Assembly: GCF_016862375.1 (NCBI RefSeq)
Contig: NZ_BOMV01000039.1
Span: 62,001 to 126,000 of the forward strand
Origin: Paractinoplanes rishiriensis
GTDB lineage: Bacteria; Actinomycetota; Actinomycetes; Mycobacteriales; Micromonosporaceae
Reading direction: 5' to 3'
Length of the DNA stretch: 64,000 bases
Positions 50,417-59,648 of this stretch are shown here, piece by piece; the first letter of the stretch is position 1; the number at the start of each line of letters is the position of its first letter. Below the pieces are notes generated by a model. The model was given only the letters and a program-made list of their open reading frames with translations, ran no database searches and was not told the origin of the DNA. A program made the position numbers and the translations under genes.

Positions 50417-52027
50417 TTAGGCGGCGCGCACGACCCGCCAGTTACCGGCCTTGTCGTACCCGCGAACCTGCACAGAACGGTTCGTCCTGGGCACCCGGAA
50501 CTGCCGGAGATATCCGGCATGGCGTGCGACGACCTTGCCGTTGACCAGCAGTTCCAGCTTGGCGATGCCGGACGAGTCGGTGGCCCGGGCAGTCACGTGG
50601 CGGCCGCGCTTGGCGATCTTGATGGCCGGAGCGGTGTTGTCGACGCGGACCGTCCGGCGGGTGGCGGCGACGTTGCCGGCCCGGTCGACGGCTCGCAATT
50701 CCAAAGACATGGTTCCGGTACGCGGTGCGGTCTGCCAGCGGAAGGCGTAGGGCGGGACGGTGTCCGTGCCGATCAGCCGGCTCCCCGCGTACAGCTGGAC
50801 CTTGGAAACCCCGCGCTGATCCGCAGCCGACGCAGTGACCGTGACCACCCCCCGCCCGATCGTGGGGGTGGCCCCGAAGACCACCGCCGGCCGGCTCGTG
50901 TCCCCGGTGACCGGCAGCTTGGCCAGGCCACCCAGCGCATCGACCCGCCCCTTGACCGCGCCGGCCAGCAGCGCCGACCGGACCTCGGCCGACGTCGGAA
51001 CCGGCGAGGTGGCGGCGAGCAGACCGGCCACACCGGTCACGAACGGGGTGGCCGACGAGGTGCCGCAGTACTGGCTGACGACGCCGGCGAGGTTCTGCGC
51101 CGGGTTGCAGCCGGGCGCGGTGAGATCGACCCAGTCGGCGCCGTAGTTGGACCACGGGTAGCGGGCGCCGGACGGGTTCACACCACCCACCGCGACGACC
51201 GCCGGGATCGCGGCCGGATAGTGCGGCTTGGGCGAACCCTGGTTGCCGGCCGCCGCCACCACGAGCGCACCCTTGCCGGTCGCGTACGCGACCGCGTCCC
51301 GCAGCAGCTGACTGTCATCCCCGCCGCCGAGCGAGAGGTTGAGGACGTCGGCGCCCCGGTCGGCGGCGTAGCGAATGCCCTCGGCGATGTCGCTGTAGCT
51401 GCCGCTGCCACCCTTGCCGAGCACCTTGACCGGCAGGATGCGGCAGTACCAGCAGACGCCCGCAACGCCGACCCTGTTGTTGCCGCCGGCGGCGATGACA
51501 CCGGCCGCCATGGTGCCGTGCCCGTTGTCGTCGGTGGCGTCGGCGTCGTCGTTGACGAAGTCGTAGCCGGGAAGCATCCGCGGCGCCAGGTCGGGCAGCC
51601 GGCTGACACCGGTGTCGATCACGGCGATGGTGACGGCCGCGGAGCCCCGGGTGGCCGACCAGGCCTCGTTGACCCTGGTCATGGCGATGCCCCACTGGCC
51701 GGCGTAGCCGGGGTCGTTCGGGCGGATGGCGGCGGCCTGAGCGACGTGGTCGGGCTCGACGTAGGCGACGCCGGGATCGGCGAGGAGAGTACGGGTGGCG
51801 GCGGCCGCCTCCCGGGCGGGCACCTCGATGGCGACGGCCTCGGCCTCGCTGAGCGCCGTGGTGGTGATCGGCTCGATGCGGTCGAGGGCGGCGGCGGGCG
51901 CCGTGCCGTGGCGGAGTCCGACGATCAGGGTGGCGGGCTCGGCGGCGGCGGTGGCGGCGGGCGGCGGGGTGAGTCCGAATGCCACCGTGCCGGCCACGAA
52001 GCCGGCGGCCAGGTTGCGGAACCGCAT
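50417..52027 (-). CDS. Subtilisin-family (S8) secreted serine protease
   Basis: A 536-residue secreted protease. Signal peptide ~1-28, inhibitor-like propeptide ~30-100 (ending PGVAYVEPDHVAQA), then the catalytic triad: Asp138 in VIDTGV, His170 in DNGHGT, Ser324 in CGTSSATP. Asn of the oxyanion hole is in AAAGNQGS. A C-terminal beta-sandwich region (VRVDNTAPAIKIA and RAVDRAGNVAATRR repeats) resembles Ig-like or cadherin-type adhesion modules. ATG at 52027. Probably involved in nutrient protein degradation or surface processing. Confidence 0.9.
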   Translation of the reverse strand: MRFRNLAAGFVAGTVAFGLTPPPAATAAAEPATLIVGLRHGTAPAAALDRIEPITTTALSEAEAVAIEVPAREAAAATRTLLADPGVAYVEPDHVAQAAAIRPNDPGYAGQWGIAMTRVNEAWSATRGSAAVTIAVIDTGVSRLPDLAPRMLPGYDFVNDDADATDDNGHGTMAAGVIAAGGNNRVGVAGVCWYCRILPVKVLGKGGSGSYSDIAEGIRYAADRGADVLNLSLGGGDDSQLLRDAVAYATGKGALVVAAAGNQGSPKPHYPAAIPAVVAVGGVNPSGARYPWSNYGADWVDLTAPGCNPAQNLAGVVSQYCGTSSATPFVTGVAGLLAATSPVPTSAEVRSALLAGAVKGRVDALGGLAKLPVTGDTSRPAVVFGATPTIGRGVVTVTASAADQRGVSKVQLYAGSRLIGTDTVPPYAFRWQTAPRTGTMSLELRAVDRAGNVAATRRTVRVDNTAPAIKIAKRGRHVTARATDSSGIAKLELLVNGKVVARHAGYLRQFRVPRTNRSVQVRGYDKAGNWRVVRAA

Positions 52028-52300
52028 GACGGAGCCCCCAACATTCAAGGAGCGGGCCAGGTTTGGCCGGCTCCCCTCACGTTCGGTTGGCGGTCAGACG
52101 ATTCCGGTCATTTTCGGGTGCAGTGCGGTTGGCCGGCGGTAGCGCCGGTTGGCCCCCGTCCTGCGGTCCGCATTCCAGGACAGGCCCACGAACGCGGGCG
52201 CGGGGCGCGAGAGCACCATTTGGTACACCCGATTCTTCGGCTGCCTCTGACCCATAGCTGGGCATTGAGCTGGATGGTTGCCTTGATCTACTGTTCCGCC

Positions 52301-53398
52301 GTGCGGAACCGAAGGATTCTCTGGTGGATTGTCGGCGCGTGCGTGGTCGTGCTACTGGGCGGCGGCGGCATCGCGATCGCCGTCACGTCCGGCTCCGGCG
52401 ACGGCAAACCAGACGCGTCCGGCTCCACGCCCGCCCAGCCCGGCCCGCTGGCCACCAGCGCGGCTCCGCCGCCGCCCTCGCCGGGTGCCGACATCACCGG
52501 CCCGCTCGACCTGGTGCTCATCGGGGTTGACACCCGGGTGTCGATCCCGGACTGGGAACCGCACGCCGACACCGTCATGCTGCTGCACGTCGAGGCCGAC
52601 CTGAAGTCGGCCTATCTGTACTCGCTGCCGCGCGACCTGCGGGTCAAGATGCCGAAGTACGCCAAGGCCGGGTTCGGCGGCGGCACGTACAAGCTCACCG
52701 AGGCGATGAGCCGCGGCTCGCGGGTGCCGGGCAGCAAGAAGCACAGCGTCGAGCAGGGCTATGAGCTGCTCACCAGGTCGCTCAGCTCGTACACCGGGAT
52801 CGAGGAGTTCCAGGCCGGCGCGATCCTCAACTTCGGCGGCCTGGCGAAGCTGGTCGACCAGCTGGGCGGCGTCGACCTGCGGATCGACGAGAGGGTCGAG
52901 TCGCGGCACCGCAAGCCGGACGGCTCGATGCGGACGCTGCGCGGCGGCGATTACGTCGGGCCGCAGGCCGTCTACCAGCCCGGCGAGCGGCACCTGGAGG
53001 GCTGGCAGGCAATCGACTTCGCCCGGCAGCGGTACGGCCTCGACGACGGCGACTACGACCGCACCCGGCACCAGCGCCAGCTCGTCGAGGCGATCCTGAC
53101 CAAGGCGCACGACCAGGGCCTCGGCCAGAACCTCAGCCAGCTCGAGGGCATCATCTCGGCGCTCGGCGACACCCTCGTCTACCTGGGCGGGCGCACCCCG
53201 CTGGAGTACGCGTACGCGCTGCGCGAGCTGACCGCGGACGGGATCACCGTGGTCGACCTGCCCGGCGCCGGCGTGGGTCGCGGCGGTGGCTACCTGGGCG
53301 AGCAGCTCACCGCCGAGAGCCGGGGCTTCCTCAAGGCGCTGGTGGCCGGCAACCCGGACGGATACCTGGCGAAGCACCCCAAGCTGATCAATAAGTAG
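52301..53398 (+). CDS. LytR-CpsA-Psr family protein
   Basis: A 365-residue membrane-anchored ligase of the family that attaches teichoic acids, arabinogalactan or capsules to peptidoglycan. One N-terminal helix (RILWWIVGACVVVLLGGGGIAIAV) precedes the domain, with LIGVDTR, HVEADLKSAYLYSLPRDLRV and DFARQRYGLDDGDYDRTRHQRQLV carrying the conserved Asp/Arg that bind the pyrophosphate of the lipid-linked substrate. GTG at 52301 may be leaderless; an in-frame ATG at 52274 is possible. It could serve the sulfated polysaccharide, though it is 40 kb away. Confidence 0.9.
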   Translation: MRNRRILWWIVGACVVVLLGGGGIAIAVTSGSGDGKPDASGSTPAQPGPLATSAAPPPPSPGADITGPLDLVLIGVDTRVSIPDWEPHADTVMLLHVEADLKSAYLYSLPRDLRVKMPKYAKAGFGGGTYKLTEAMSRGSRVPGSKKHSVEQGYELLTRSLSSYTGIEEFQAGAILNFGGLAKLVDQLGGVDLRIDERVESRHRKPDGSMRTLRGGDYVGPQAVYQPGERHLEGWQAIDFARQRYGLDDGDYDRTRHQRQLVEAILTKAHDQGLGQNLSQLEGIISALGDTLVYLGGRTPLEYAYALRELTADGITVVDLPGAGVGRGGGYLGEQLTAESRGFLKALVAGNPDGYLAKHPKLINK

Positions 53399-54809
53399 GC
53401 TTCTTCTTGTCGTAGAGCCAGGCCTGGAAGAACGCGTCCAGGTCCTGCCCGGAGAGCCGCTCGGCCAGCGCGATCATGTCGTCGGTGTTCGCGTTGACGT
53501 CGCGGAACTCGCTGGTCCAGGTGGTCAGCAGCTCGGCGAACGCCTCCTCGCCGATGGTCTTGCGCAGCGCGTGCACGGTCATGCCGCCGCGCTGGTAGAC
53601 ACCGTCGCCGAACAGCCGGGCCGCGCCCGGGTCGCCCGGCGTCTGCTTCCAGTCGAAACCGGCGTAGGTGCGGTCGAAGCTCCGCTGCACGCTGCGGCCA
53701 CCGTCGTGTTCCTCCCAGAGCCATTCCGCGTACGTGGCAAAGCCCTCGTTGAGCCAGATGTCGCGCCACTGCTCGATACCCACGCTGTTGCCGAACCACT
53801 GGTGCGCGATCTCGTGCGCCACCACCACCGCGTTCTCGCCGCTGGAGAAGAAGCCGGCACCGTACGCCGGGCGGGTCTGGGTCTCCAGCGCGTACCGGAT
53901 CCGCTCGTCGGCCACCACGAAGCCCCCGTACGAGTCGAACGGGTAGGGCCCGAACTCGGTGGCCAGGAAGTCGGCCACCTCGCCGGTGCGGGCCAGCGAC
54001 CTGGCGGCCGGGCCGGTCGCCGGCAGCGACTCGGGGACCGCGATCACCATGGGCTTGTCGTCGTGCGTGCTGGTGGTGACCCGGTACTGGCCGATCGCCA
54101 CGGTCGACAGGTAGCTGGCCAGCGGCGAGCTCTCGGTCCACTGCCAGGTGGTCCAGCCGCCGGAGCTCTTCCGCTCGCCGGGGACACCGATGCTGATCAC
54201 CTCGAGGCCGTCCGGCACGGTCATCGCCAGCTTGAAGGTGGCCTTGTCGGACGGGTGGTCGTTGACCGGGAACCAGGTGCTGGCCGATTCGGGCTGGCCG
54301 AGCGCGATGGCCCCGGCACCGGACTTCAGCCAGCCACCCTCGCCCAGCGTCTTGTTGGACAGCTGGCCGGGCTTGCCGCCGTAGTCGACCACCACGGTGA
54401 ACGACCGGCCGCGGACCAGGCCGGCGGCGGGCGTCACGATCAGCTCGTTGCCGTCCTGCCGGGCGGTCGCTTTGGTGCCGTCCACCCGCACGCTCTTGGT
54501 GGTCAGGCCGGCCAGGTCGAGGTGGAAGCCGGCCAGGTCCTGGGTGGCCGTGGCGGTGATGGTGGCGGTGCCGCCGAGCTCGCCGCTCTTCGGGTCGTAC
54601 CGGAGGGCGAGGTCGTAGCCGGCCACGTCGTAGCCGCCGTTGCCGTAGGTCGGGAAGTAGGGGTCACCGGCGCCGGGCGCACCCGGCCGGTACGCGATGC
54701 TGGCGGACGGACCGGCGACCGCTACGCCCGGTTTGTCGGCGGCGGGCGAACACGCCCCGCCGCCGATGAGCACCAGACACAACAGTCCCGACAGCCACAC
54801 TCGCCTCAT
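53388..54809 (-). CDS. M1-family metallopeptidase lipoprotein
   Basis: A 473-residue aminopeptidase-N-like protein. Lipobox near residue 20 (IGGGAC) indicates membrane anchoring outside the cell. The zinc site is HEIAHQWFGNSVGIEQWRDIWLNEGFATY (HExxH...E), and N-terminal beta domains (YDVAGYDLALRYDPKSGEL) match M1. The exopeptidase Gly-x-Met-Glu-Asn motif is not evident, so substrate handling may differ. It overlaps the LCP gene by 11 bases and begins 9 bases after guaB3, so it may be co-transcribed with the guanine genes. Confidence 0.88.
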   Translation of the reverse strand: MRRVWLSGLLCLVLIGGGACSPAADKPGVAVAGPSASIAYRPGAPGAGDPYFPTYGNGGYDVAGYDLALRYDPKSGELGGTATITATATQDLAGFHLDLAGLTTKSVRVDGTKATARQDGNELIVTPAAGLVRGRSFTVVVDYGGKPGQLSNKTLGEGGWLKSGAGAIALGQPESASTWFPVNDHPSDKATFKLAMTVPDGLEVISIGVPGERKSSGGWTTWQWTESSPLASYLSTVAIGQYRVTTSTHDDKPMVIAVPESLPATGPAARSLARTGEVADFLATEFGPYPFDSYGGFVVADERIRYALETQTRPAYGAGFFSSGENAVVVAHEIAHQWFGNSVGIEQWRDIWLNEGFATYAEWLWEEHDGGRSVQRSFDRTYAGFDWKQTPGDPGAARLFGDGVYQRGGMTVHALRKTIGEEAFAELLTTWTSEFRDVNANTDDMIALAERLSGQDLDAFFQAWLYDKKKPTY

Positions 54810-54818
54810 GCGGCGAGG

Positions 54819-55937
54819 TTACTTGTCGAGGACGAGAGCCACCTTCTGGAACTCCTTGACGTCGCTGTACCCGCACTTGGCCATCGCCCGGCGCAGGCCG
54901 CCGAACAGGTTGAGCTGACCGTCCGGCCGGTCGGCCGGTCCGAACAGCAGCTCCTCCAGCGTGCCGTCGGGCTCACCGGCGATGCAGAAGCCACCGCGCG
55001 GCAGCGACGGATGGCTGGCCGACGAGTGCCACCAGGCCCCGCCGGCGGGCGATCCGGCGGCCAGCGAGAGCGGCTCGCCCAGCATCACCGCGTCGGCGCC
55101 GCAGCCGATCGCCTTGGCGATGTCACCCGACGTGCTGATGCCACCGTCCGCGATCAGGTGAACGTAGCGGCCGCCGGTCTCGTCCAGGTAGTCCCGGCGG
55201 GCGGCCGCGGCGTCGGCGATCGCGGTGGCCATCGGCACCCGGATGCCGAGCACCGTGTCGGTGGTGGACCACTCGTCGGCGCCCACCCCCACGATCACCC
55301 CGGCCGCGCCGGTGCGCATCAGGTGCAGCGCCGTCTTGTAGTCGGTGCAGCCGCCCACGATCACCGGCAGGTCGAGGTCGGCGATGAACTCCTTGAGGTT
55401 GAGCGGCTCGTCCGTGGTGGACACGTGCTCGGCGCTGACCAGGGTGCCCTGGATGACGAGCAGGTCGACGCCGGCGTCCAGCACCACCGGGGCGAGCGCC
55501 AGGGTGTGCTGCGGCGAGACCCGGACCGCGACGGTGACGCCGCCGTCCCGGACCGCCTTGACCCGCTCGGCGATCAGCTCCGGCCGGATCGGCTCCGCGT
55601 ACACCTCCTGGAGCCGCTTGGTGGCGTCCGCGTCCTCACCCAGCGAGGCCAGCTCCTCGAGAACCTTGGTGGGGTCCTCGTACCTGGTCCAGAGGCCCTC
55701 GGCGTTGAGCACGCCCAGGCCGCCGAGGCGGCCCAGGGCGACGGCCGACTCCGGGCTCATGGTGGCGTCGGACGGATGCGCGACGCAGGGGATCTTGAAC
55801 GGGTACGCGTCGACGCGCCACTCGGTGGACACGTCGTCCACGTCGCGGGTGCGCCGGCTCGGGACGATGGCAATGTCGTCCAGGTGGTAACCGCGCTGAG
55901 CGGTCTTGCCGAGACCGATCTCCACGACGTCACGCAT
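54819..55937 (-). CDS. guaB3: GuaB3-type IMP dehydrogenase-related protein
   Basis: A 372-residue TIM-barrel protein of the IMPDH/GMP reductase superfamily, with no CBS domains. It starts RDVVEIGLGKTAQRGYHLDDIAIVPSRR, typical of the GuaB3 branch in actinobacteria and cyanobacteria. The loop that carries the catalytic Cys in IMPDH reads GVGADEWSTTD and has no Cys, so ordinary IMP dehydrogenase activity is unlikely. Some GuaB3 proteins have been reported to act as GMP reductase; I cannot judge activity here. Follows guaB by 20 bases. Confidence 0.88.
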   Translation of the reverse strand: MRDVVEIGLGKTAQRGYHLDDIAIVPSRRTRDVDDVSTEWRVDAYPFKIPCVAHPSDATMSPESAVALGRLGGLGVLNAEGLWTRYEDPTKVLEELASLGEDADATKRLQEVYAEPIRPELIAERVKAVRDGGVTVAVRVSPQHTLALAPVVLDAGVDLLVIQGTLVSAEHVSTTDEPLNLKEFIADLDLPVIVGGCTDYKTALHLMRTGAAGVIVGVGADEWSTTDTVLGIRVPMATAIADAAAARRDYLDETGGRYVHLIADGGISTSGDIAKAIGCGADAVMLGEPLSLAAGSPAGGAWWHSSASHPSLPRGGFCIAGEPDGTLEELLFGPADRPDGQLNLFGGLRRAMAKCGYSDVKEFQKVALVLDK

Positions 55938-55957
55938 TTGGAATCCTCAAAGGTTTC

Positions 55958-57451
55958 TTAGCGGGAGTGATAATTCGGAGCTTCGACGGTCATCTGGATG
56001 TCGTGCGGGTGGCTCTCCTTGAGACCGGCAGCGGTAATCCTGATGAGCTGCCCCCGCTCCTGCAAGTCGGTGATGGTCTCGGCACCCGCGTACCCCATTG
56101 CCAGCCGCACGCCGCCGACCAGCTGAGCCACCACCCGCGACAGCGGACCGCGGTACGGGACCTGACCCTCGACGCCCTCCGGAACGAGTTTCTCCTCCGG
56201 CACATCATGCTGGAAGTACCGGTCCTTGGAGTACGACTTCGCCTGACCACGGGACTGCATCGCGCCCAGCGAGCCCATCCCCCGGTACGACTTGTACTGC
56301 TTGCCGTTCACGAAGATCAGATCGCCCGGGCTCTCCTCGGAACCGGCCAGCAGGCCGCCCAGCATCACCGTCTCGGCGCCGGCCACCAGCGCTTTCGCGA
56401 TGTCGCCCGAGTATTGAATGCCGCCGTCGGCGATCACCGGTACGCCGGCCGGCTTGCACGCGCGGGTCGCCTCCATCACCGCGGTGATCTGCGGTACGCC
56501 GACACCGGCCACGATCCGGGTGGTGCAGATGGCGCCCGGGCCGACGCCCACCTTGACCGCGTCGGCACCGGCGTCGGCCATCGCCTTGGCGCCCGCGTAG
56601 GTCGCCACGTTGCCACCCACGATGTCGGTGGCGGTGTCCCGCTTGAGCCGGGCGATCATGTCGAGCACCTGACGCTGGTGACCGTGCGAGGTGTCCACGA
56701 TGATCACATCGACACCGGCGTCGATCAGGCCGCGGGCCCGCTTGTACGACTCGTCGCCGACGCCGATCGCGGCCGCCACCCGCAGCCGGCCCTGGCCGTC
56801 CTTCGTGGCGTTCGGGTACTGCTCGCTCTTGGTGAAGTCCTTGACCGTGATCAGCCCGCGCAGCCGGCCACCCTCGTCGACCAGCGGCAGCTTTTCCACC
56901 TTGTGCCGCTGGAGCAGGGCCAGCGCGTCAGGCTTGCTCACCCCGACCGGCGCGGTGATCAGCGGCGACTTGGTCATCACGTCGCGCACCTTGGCGCTGT
57001 GGTCGGAGACGAACCGCATGTCCCGGTTGGTGACGATGCCGACCAGCGTGCCGTCGCCGTCGACCACCGGCACCCCGGAGATCCGGTATTTCGCGCAGAG
57101 CGCGTCGACCTCGCGCAGGGTGTCGTCGGGGCTGCAGGTGACCGGGTTGGTGATCATGCCGGACTCGGACCGCTTCACCAGGTCGACCTGGGCGGCCTGG
57201 TCCTCCGGCGACAGGTTGCGGTGCAGCACGCCGATGCCGCCCTCGCGGGCCATGGCGATCGCCATCCGGGCCTCGGTGACCGTGTCCATGGCCGCGGACA
57301 GCAGCGGGATGGTCAGTTCGATGTTCCGGGTGAGCCGCGTGTTCGTGTTGACCCGGCTCGGCACGATGTCCGATTCGCCTGGCTGAAGCAGCACGTCGTC
57401 GAAGGTCAGACCGAGCGGAACCGTGCGGGCCGAGTCAGTTTCCACGAGCAT
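55958..57451 (-). CDS. guaB: IMP dehydrogenase
   Basis: Rate-limiting enzyme of GMP synthesis, 497 residues. FDDVLLQPGESDIVPS opens the barrel; two CBS domains (about 100-215) are inserted; Cys309 in GVGPGAICTTR is the nucleophile, and the flap contains YRGMGSLGAMQSRG. The ATG at 57451 sits immediately after AAGGG, whereas an in-frame GTG at 57445 has ideal spacing, so the true start may be two codons later. CBS domains suggest allosteric control by purine nucleotides. Leads a likely guaB-guaB3-M1 peptidase transcript. Confidence 0.96.
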   Translation of the reverse strand: MLVETDSARTVPLGLTFDDVLLQPGESDIVPSRVNTNTRLTRNIELTIPLLSAAMDTVTEARMAIAMAREGGIGVLHRNLSPEDQAAQVDLVKRSESGMITNPVTCSPDDTLREVDALCAKYRISGVPVVDGDGTLVGIVTNRDMRFVSDHSAKVRDVMTKSPLITAPVGVSKPDALALLQRHKVEKLPLVDEGGRLRGLITVKDFTKSEQYPNATKDGQGRLRVAAAIGVGDESYKRARGLIDAGVDVIIVDTSHGHQRQVLDMIARLKRDTATDIVGGNVATYAGAKAMADAGADAVKVGVGPGAICTTRIVAGVGVPQITAVMEATRACKPAGVPVIADGGIQYSGDIAKALVAGAETVMLGGLLAGSEESPGDLIFVNGKQYKSYRGMGSLGAMQSRGQAKSYSKDRYFQHDVPEEKLVPEGVEGQVPYRGPLSRVVAQLVGGVRLAMGYAGAETITDLQERGQLIRITAAGLKESHPHDIQMTVEAPNYHSR

Positions 57452-57567
57452 CCCTTAAAGGCCGGAGGAGGAAGAGTTCATGTTACCCATCCGCCTCGGG
57501 GGCTCTCGTGCGACGGACAGGACGTGCGGGCCAGCACACATCCGCCCGAGGTGAGTACGGTAAGGGG

Positions 57568-57972
57568 GTGCACGAAGAGCCCATCGACCCGTTCAACGGC
57601 GATCCCGCCGACCCGGCCGCCGGTCTCGACGACCTCACCGAGGACGCCGAGAACGAACCGCTGACCGAGGCCGAGCGGCAGGACGTCCTCGAGGACCTCT
57701 CCGACCTGGAGATCTACCAGGCGCTGCTGAGTCCAACGGGCATCCGCGGGCTGGTCATCGAGTGCGAGGACTGCCACGAGCCACACTATTTCGACTGGGA
57801 TCTGCTCCGCGGCAACCTGCGGCACCTGCTGACCAGCGGGCGCCCGCGCGTGCACGAGCCGGCCTACGACCCCGATCCCGACCACTACGTCACGTGGGAA
57901 TATGCCCGTGGCTACGCCGACGGCGTCCACGACACGTTGACCGAGGGCACCGACGAGGACCAGCAAAAATAG
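57568..57972 (+). CDS. DUF5319 family protein
   Basis: A 134-residue acidic soluble protein. A Cys pair in CEDCHEPHYFDWDLLRGNL (about 71-89) could bind metal; the rest is acidic and conserved in actinobacteria (GRPRVHEPAYDPDPDHYVTWEYARGYADGV). Function unknown. GTG at 57568 follows AAGGGG. It is divergent from guaB, sharing a 116-base promoter region, and convergent with the LuxR-type gene across a hairpin. Confidence 0.78.
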   Translation: MHEEPIDPFNGDPADPAAGLDDLTEDAENEPLTEAERQDVLEDLSDLEIYQALLSPTGIRGLVIECEDCHEPHYFDWDLLRGNLRHLLTSGRPRVHEPAYDPDPDHYVTWEYARGYADGVHDTLTEGTDEDQQK

Positions 57973-57996
57973 CCGGCGCCCGGAGGCGCCGGCTAT
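57969..57996. terminator. Bidirectional hairpin between convergent genes
   Basis: ATAGCCGGCGCC (57969-57980) pairs with GGCGCCGGCTAT (57985-57996) around CGGA, a perfect 12-base stem that overlaps the DUF5319 stop codon and precedes the end of the LuxR-type gene. Confidence 0.85.
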
Positions 57997-58007
57997 TCAC
58001 ACCGGAA

Positions 58008-58856
58008 TCAGGCGACCAGGCCGGCCCGGAAACCGGCGGCCACCGCGTGCGCCCGGTCGCGGGCGCCCAGCTTGCGGAACAGGCGCCGGGCGTGCGTCTT
58101 GACGGTGTCCTCGGAAACGAAGAGTTCCCGTCCGATCTCCGCGTTGCTCTTTCCGTCGGCCATCCCGCGCAGCACCTGCAGCTCGCGCTCGGTGAGCGTG
58201 AGCCGCCGGCCGGCCGGAGCCGGTTCGGCGACGCCCACCTGGGCCTCGTTGCCGGGCCAGGCCACCACGGGCCGCCCGGTGACCGGGTCGATGGGTGCGT
58301 CGCCACGCTGCGCCGGCACCATCGGCGAGTTCGGCAGCATGGCCGGCACGGCCGCCGCGTTCGGCGCGCCCATGCCCATGCCGTTCTGGTACGCGCCGCG
58401 GGCCGCGGTCGAGTTGCTGTTCCGGGCGCCACCGGCCACCGCGGCCGGCTGCGCGTTGGTGCCGTTGATCGGCATGCCCTGCGGGCGCACCGGCAGCAAC
58501 AGCAGAAGTAGGGCCTTGGCGACCACACTGACCAGGTCGTGCTCGACGCCGCGGATCACGCCGCGGGCGCCGGCCGCCACGGCCGCTGCGGCGACTCGTG
58601 GATCTTCGGCACCGAAGAGCACCACCTGCGCCTGCGGGGCGCGGGCGAGGACGCGACGGGTGAATCCGACGCTGTCGGGACGGGTCACGGCGGTGTCGGC
58701 CAGGACCACTTCGGCCGGCCGTTCAGCCAGTCGGATCATGGCCTCGGTCTCGCTGACCGCGGTCCGGACGACGCCGGTCATGCCGAGCCGGGCCGCGGTG
58801 GACGCGACGGTCTGGGCCGCCAGCGGGGTACGGACGCACACGAGGACGGTACGCAC
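58008..58856 (-). CDS. Atypical LuxR-type regulator (BldM-like)
   Basis: A 282-residue regulator with a degenerate receiver (1-120), a long Ala/Asn/Gly/Pro-rich linker (about 125-205) and a C-terminal helix-turn-helix (LTLTERELQVLRGMADGKSNAEIGRELFVSEDTVKTHARRLFRKL). The receiver begins RTVLVCVRTPL, lacking the acidic pair, and has Arg (VIRGVEHD) in place of the conserved Lys, so it is probably not controlled by phosphorylation. From memory, Streptomyces bldM, also an atypical response regulator, lies near guaB. A developmental role is therefore plausible, though the linker here is much longer. Confidence 0.82.
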   Translation of the reverse strand: MRTVLVCVRTPLAAQTVASTAARLGMTGVVRTAVSETEAMIRLAERPAEVVLADTAVTRPDSVGFTRRVLARAPQAQVVLFGAEDPRVAAAAVAAGARGVIRGVEHDLVSVVAKALLLLLLPVRPQGMPINGTNAQPAAVAGGARNSNSTAARGAYQNGMGMGAPNAAAVPAMLPNSPMVPAQRGDAPIDPVTGRPVVAWPGNEAQVGVAEPAPAGRRLTLTERELQVLRGMADGKSNAEIGRELFVSEDTVKTHARRLFRKLGARDRAHAVAAGFRAGLVA

Positions 58857-59087
58857 AGTGATCCTCCTTCTCTCTCAGAGGAGATCACGCGAGGGCCGCA
58901 GCATTACGCGCTTTAGATGGAAAAAATGGGAAAGATCGGTATGAGTTGCTTGCCCGATGTCATGCACCTGCGGAACACATCGACGAGTCGGGTGTGAGTG
59001 GCCCACCACCGGGGTAAGAGCGCGGCAGGCCTGAGCAAGGCCCCTCAGAACGACACTCCGCGGTGCCGCGCGGGAGGAGGGTGTTTT

Positions 59088-59477
59088 ATGTCGAACGTAC
59101 GCAGACTGCCCGGGCCCATCGCTGACCTTTGGGACTGGCAGAGGCTGGGTCTCTGCCGCGGCCGGGATAGTGCGCAGTTCTTCCACCCGGACGGCGAGCG
59201 CGGTTCGTCCCGCAACCGCCGGGAGGCCAAAGCCAAGAGCATGTGTGGCGCCTGCCCGGTTCGGGCCGAGTGCGCTGCGCACGCCCTCGCCGTGCGGGAG
59301 CCGTACGGGGTCTGGGGAGGTTTCAGCGAAGCGGAGCGGCTGCGGCTGCTCGCGGTCGGCTGGGAGGACCTCGCCGACCGCCATCACGGACGTGTCGACC
59401 TTGCTCGGCTCGAGGCTCGTCTCGGCCGGCCCCACAAGTCGGCCGTGCCGGCGCAGCGGCAGGCACCCGCGGCCTGA
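59088..59477 (+). CDS. WhiB-family iron-sulfur regulator
   Basis: A 129-residue Wbl protein. Four cysteines at 23, 53, 56 and 62 (C-x29-C-x2-C-x5-C) bind a [4Fe-4S] cluster, and GVWGG (74-78) forms the turn followed by basic DNA-binding residues. GGGAGGAGGGTG precedes the ATG at ideal spacing. Divergent from the BldM-like gene across a 231-base region that includes less GC-rich sequence and presumably both promoters. The members regulate development, redox response or antibiotic tolerance; the specific subtype (WhiB1, B2 and so on) was not fixed. Confidence 0.93.
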   Translation: MSNVRRLPGPIADLWDWQRLGLCRGRDSAQFFHPDGERGSSRNRREAKAKSMCGACPVRAECAAHALAVREPYGVWGGFSEAERLRLLAVGWEDLADRHHGRVDLARLEARLGRPHKSAVPAQRQAPAA

Positions 59478-59522
59478 GTCCGCACGGCCCGAGTTCGCGC
59501 GGCACCGGGCATCACCCCGACG

Positions 59523-59548
59523 ACCCGGTCCCCGTAAGGGGGCCGGGT
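59523..59548 (+). terminator. Hairpin after the WhiB gene
   Basis: ACCCGGTCCCC (59523-59533) pairs with GGGGGCCGGGT (59538-59548) with one wobble around GTAA. It lies 45 bases beyond the stop. Confidence 0.7.
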
Positions 59549-59648
59549 TACGTTGTTCGACGGTTCTTCAGCAACCGCATCGGTGGACATGCAAGCCACC
59601 GTATGAGCGACTTGCGGATTCGAGTCGGACCGCAAGTGCGTCCTTCAA

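Noticed and set aside
49033..50544. Long plus-strand frame opposite guaA
   Set aside because: GuaA on the minus strand has every family motif; the opposite frame is low in complexity and has no ribosome-binding site.
50519..53398. 959-codon frame that includes the LCP gene
   Set aside because: Only the part from 52301 (or 52274) shows the LCP family; the earlier part is antisense to the subtilase gene.
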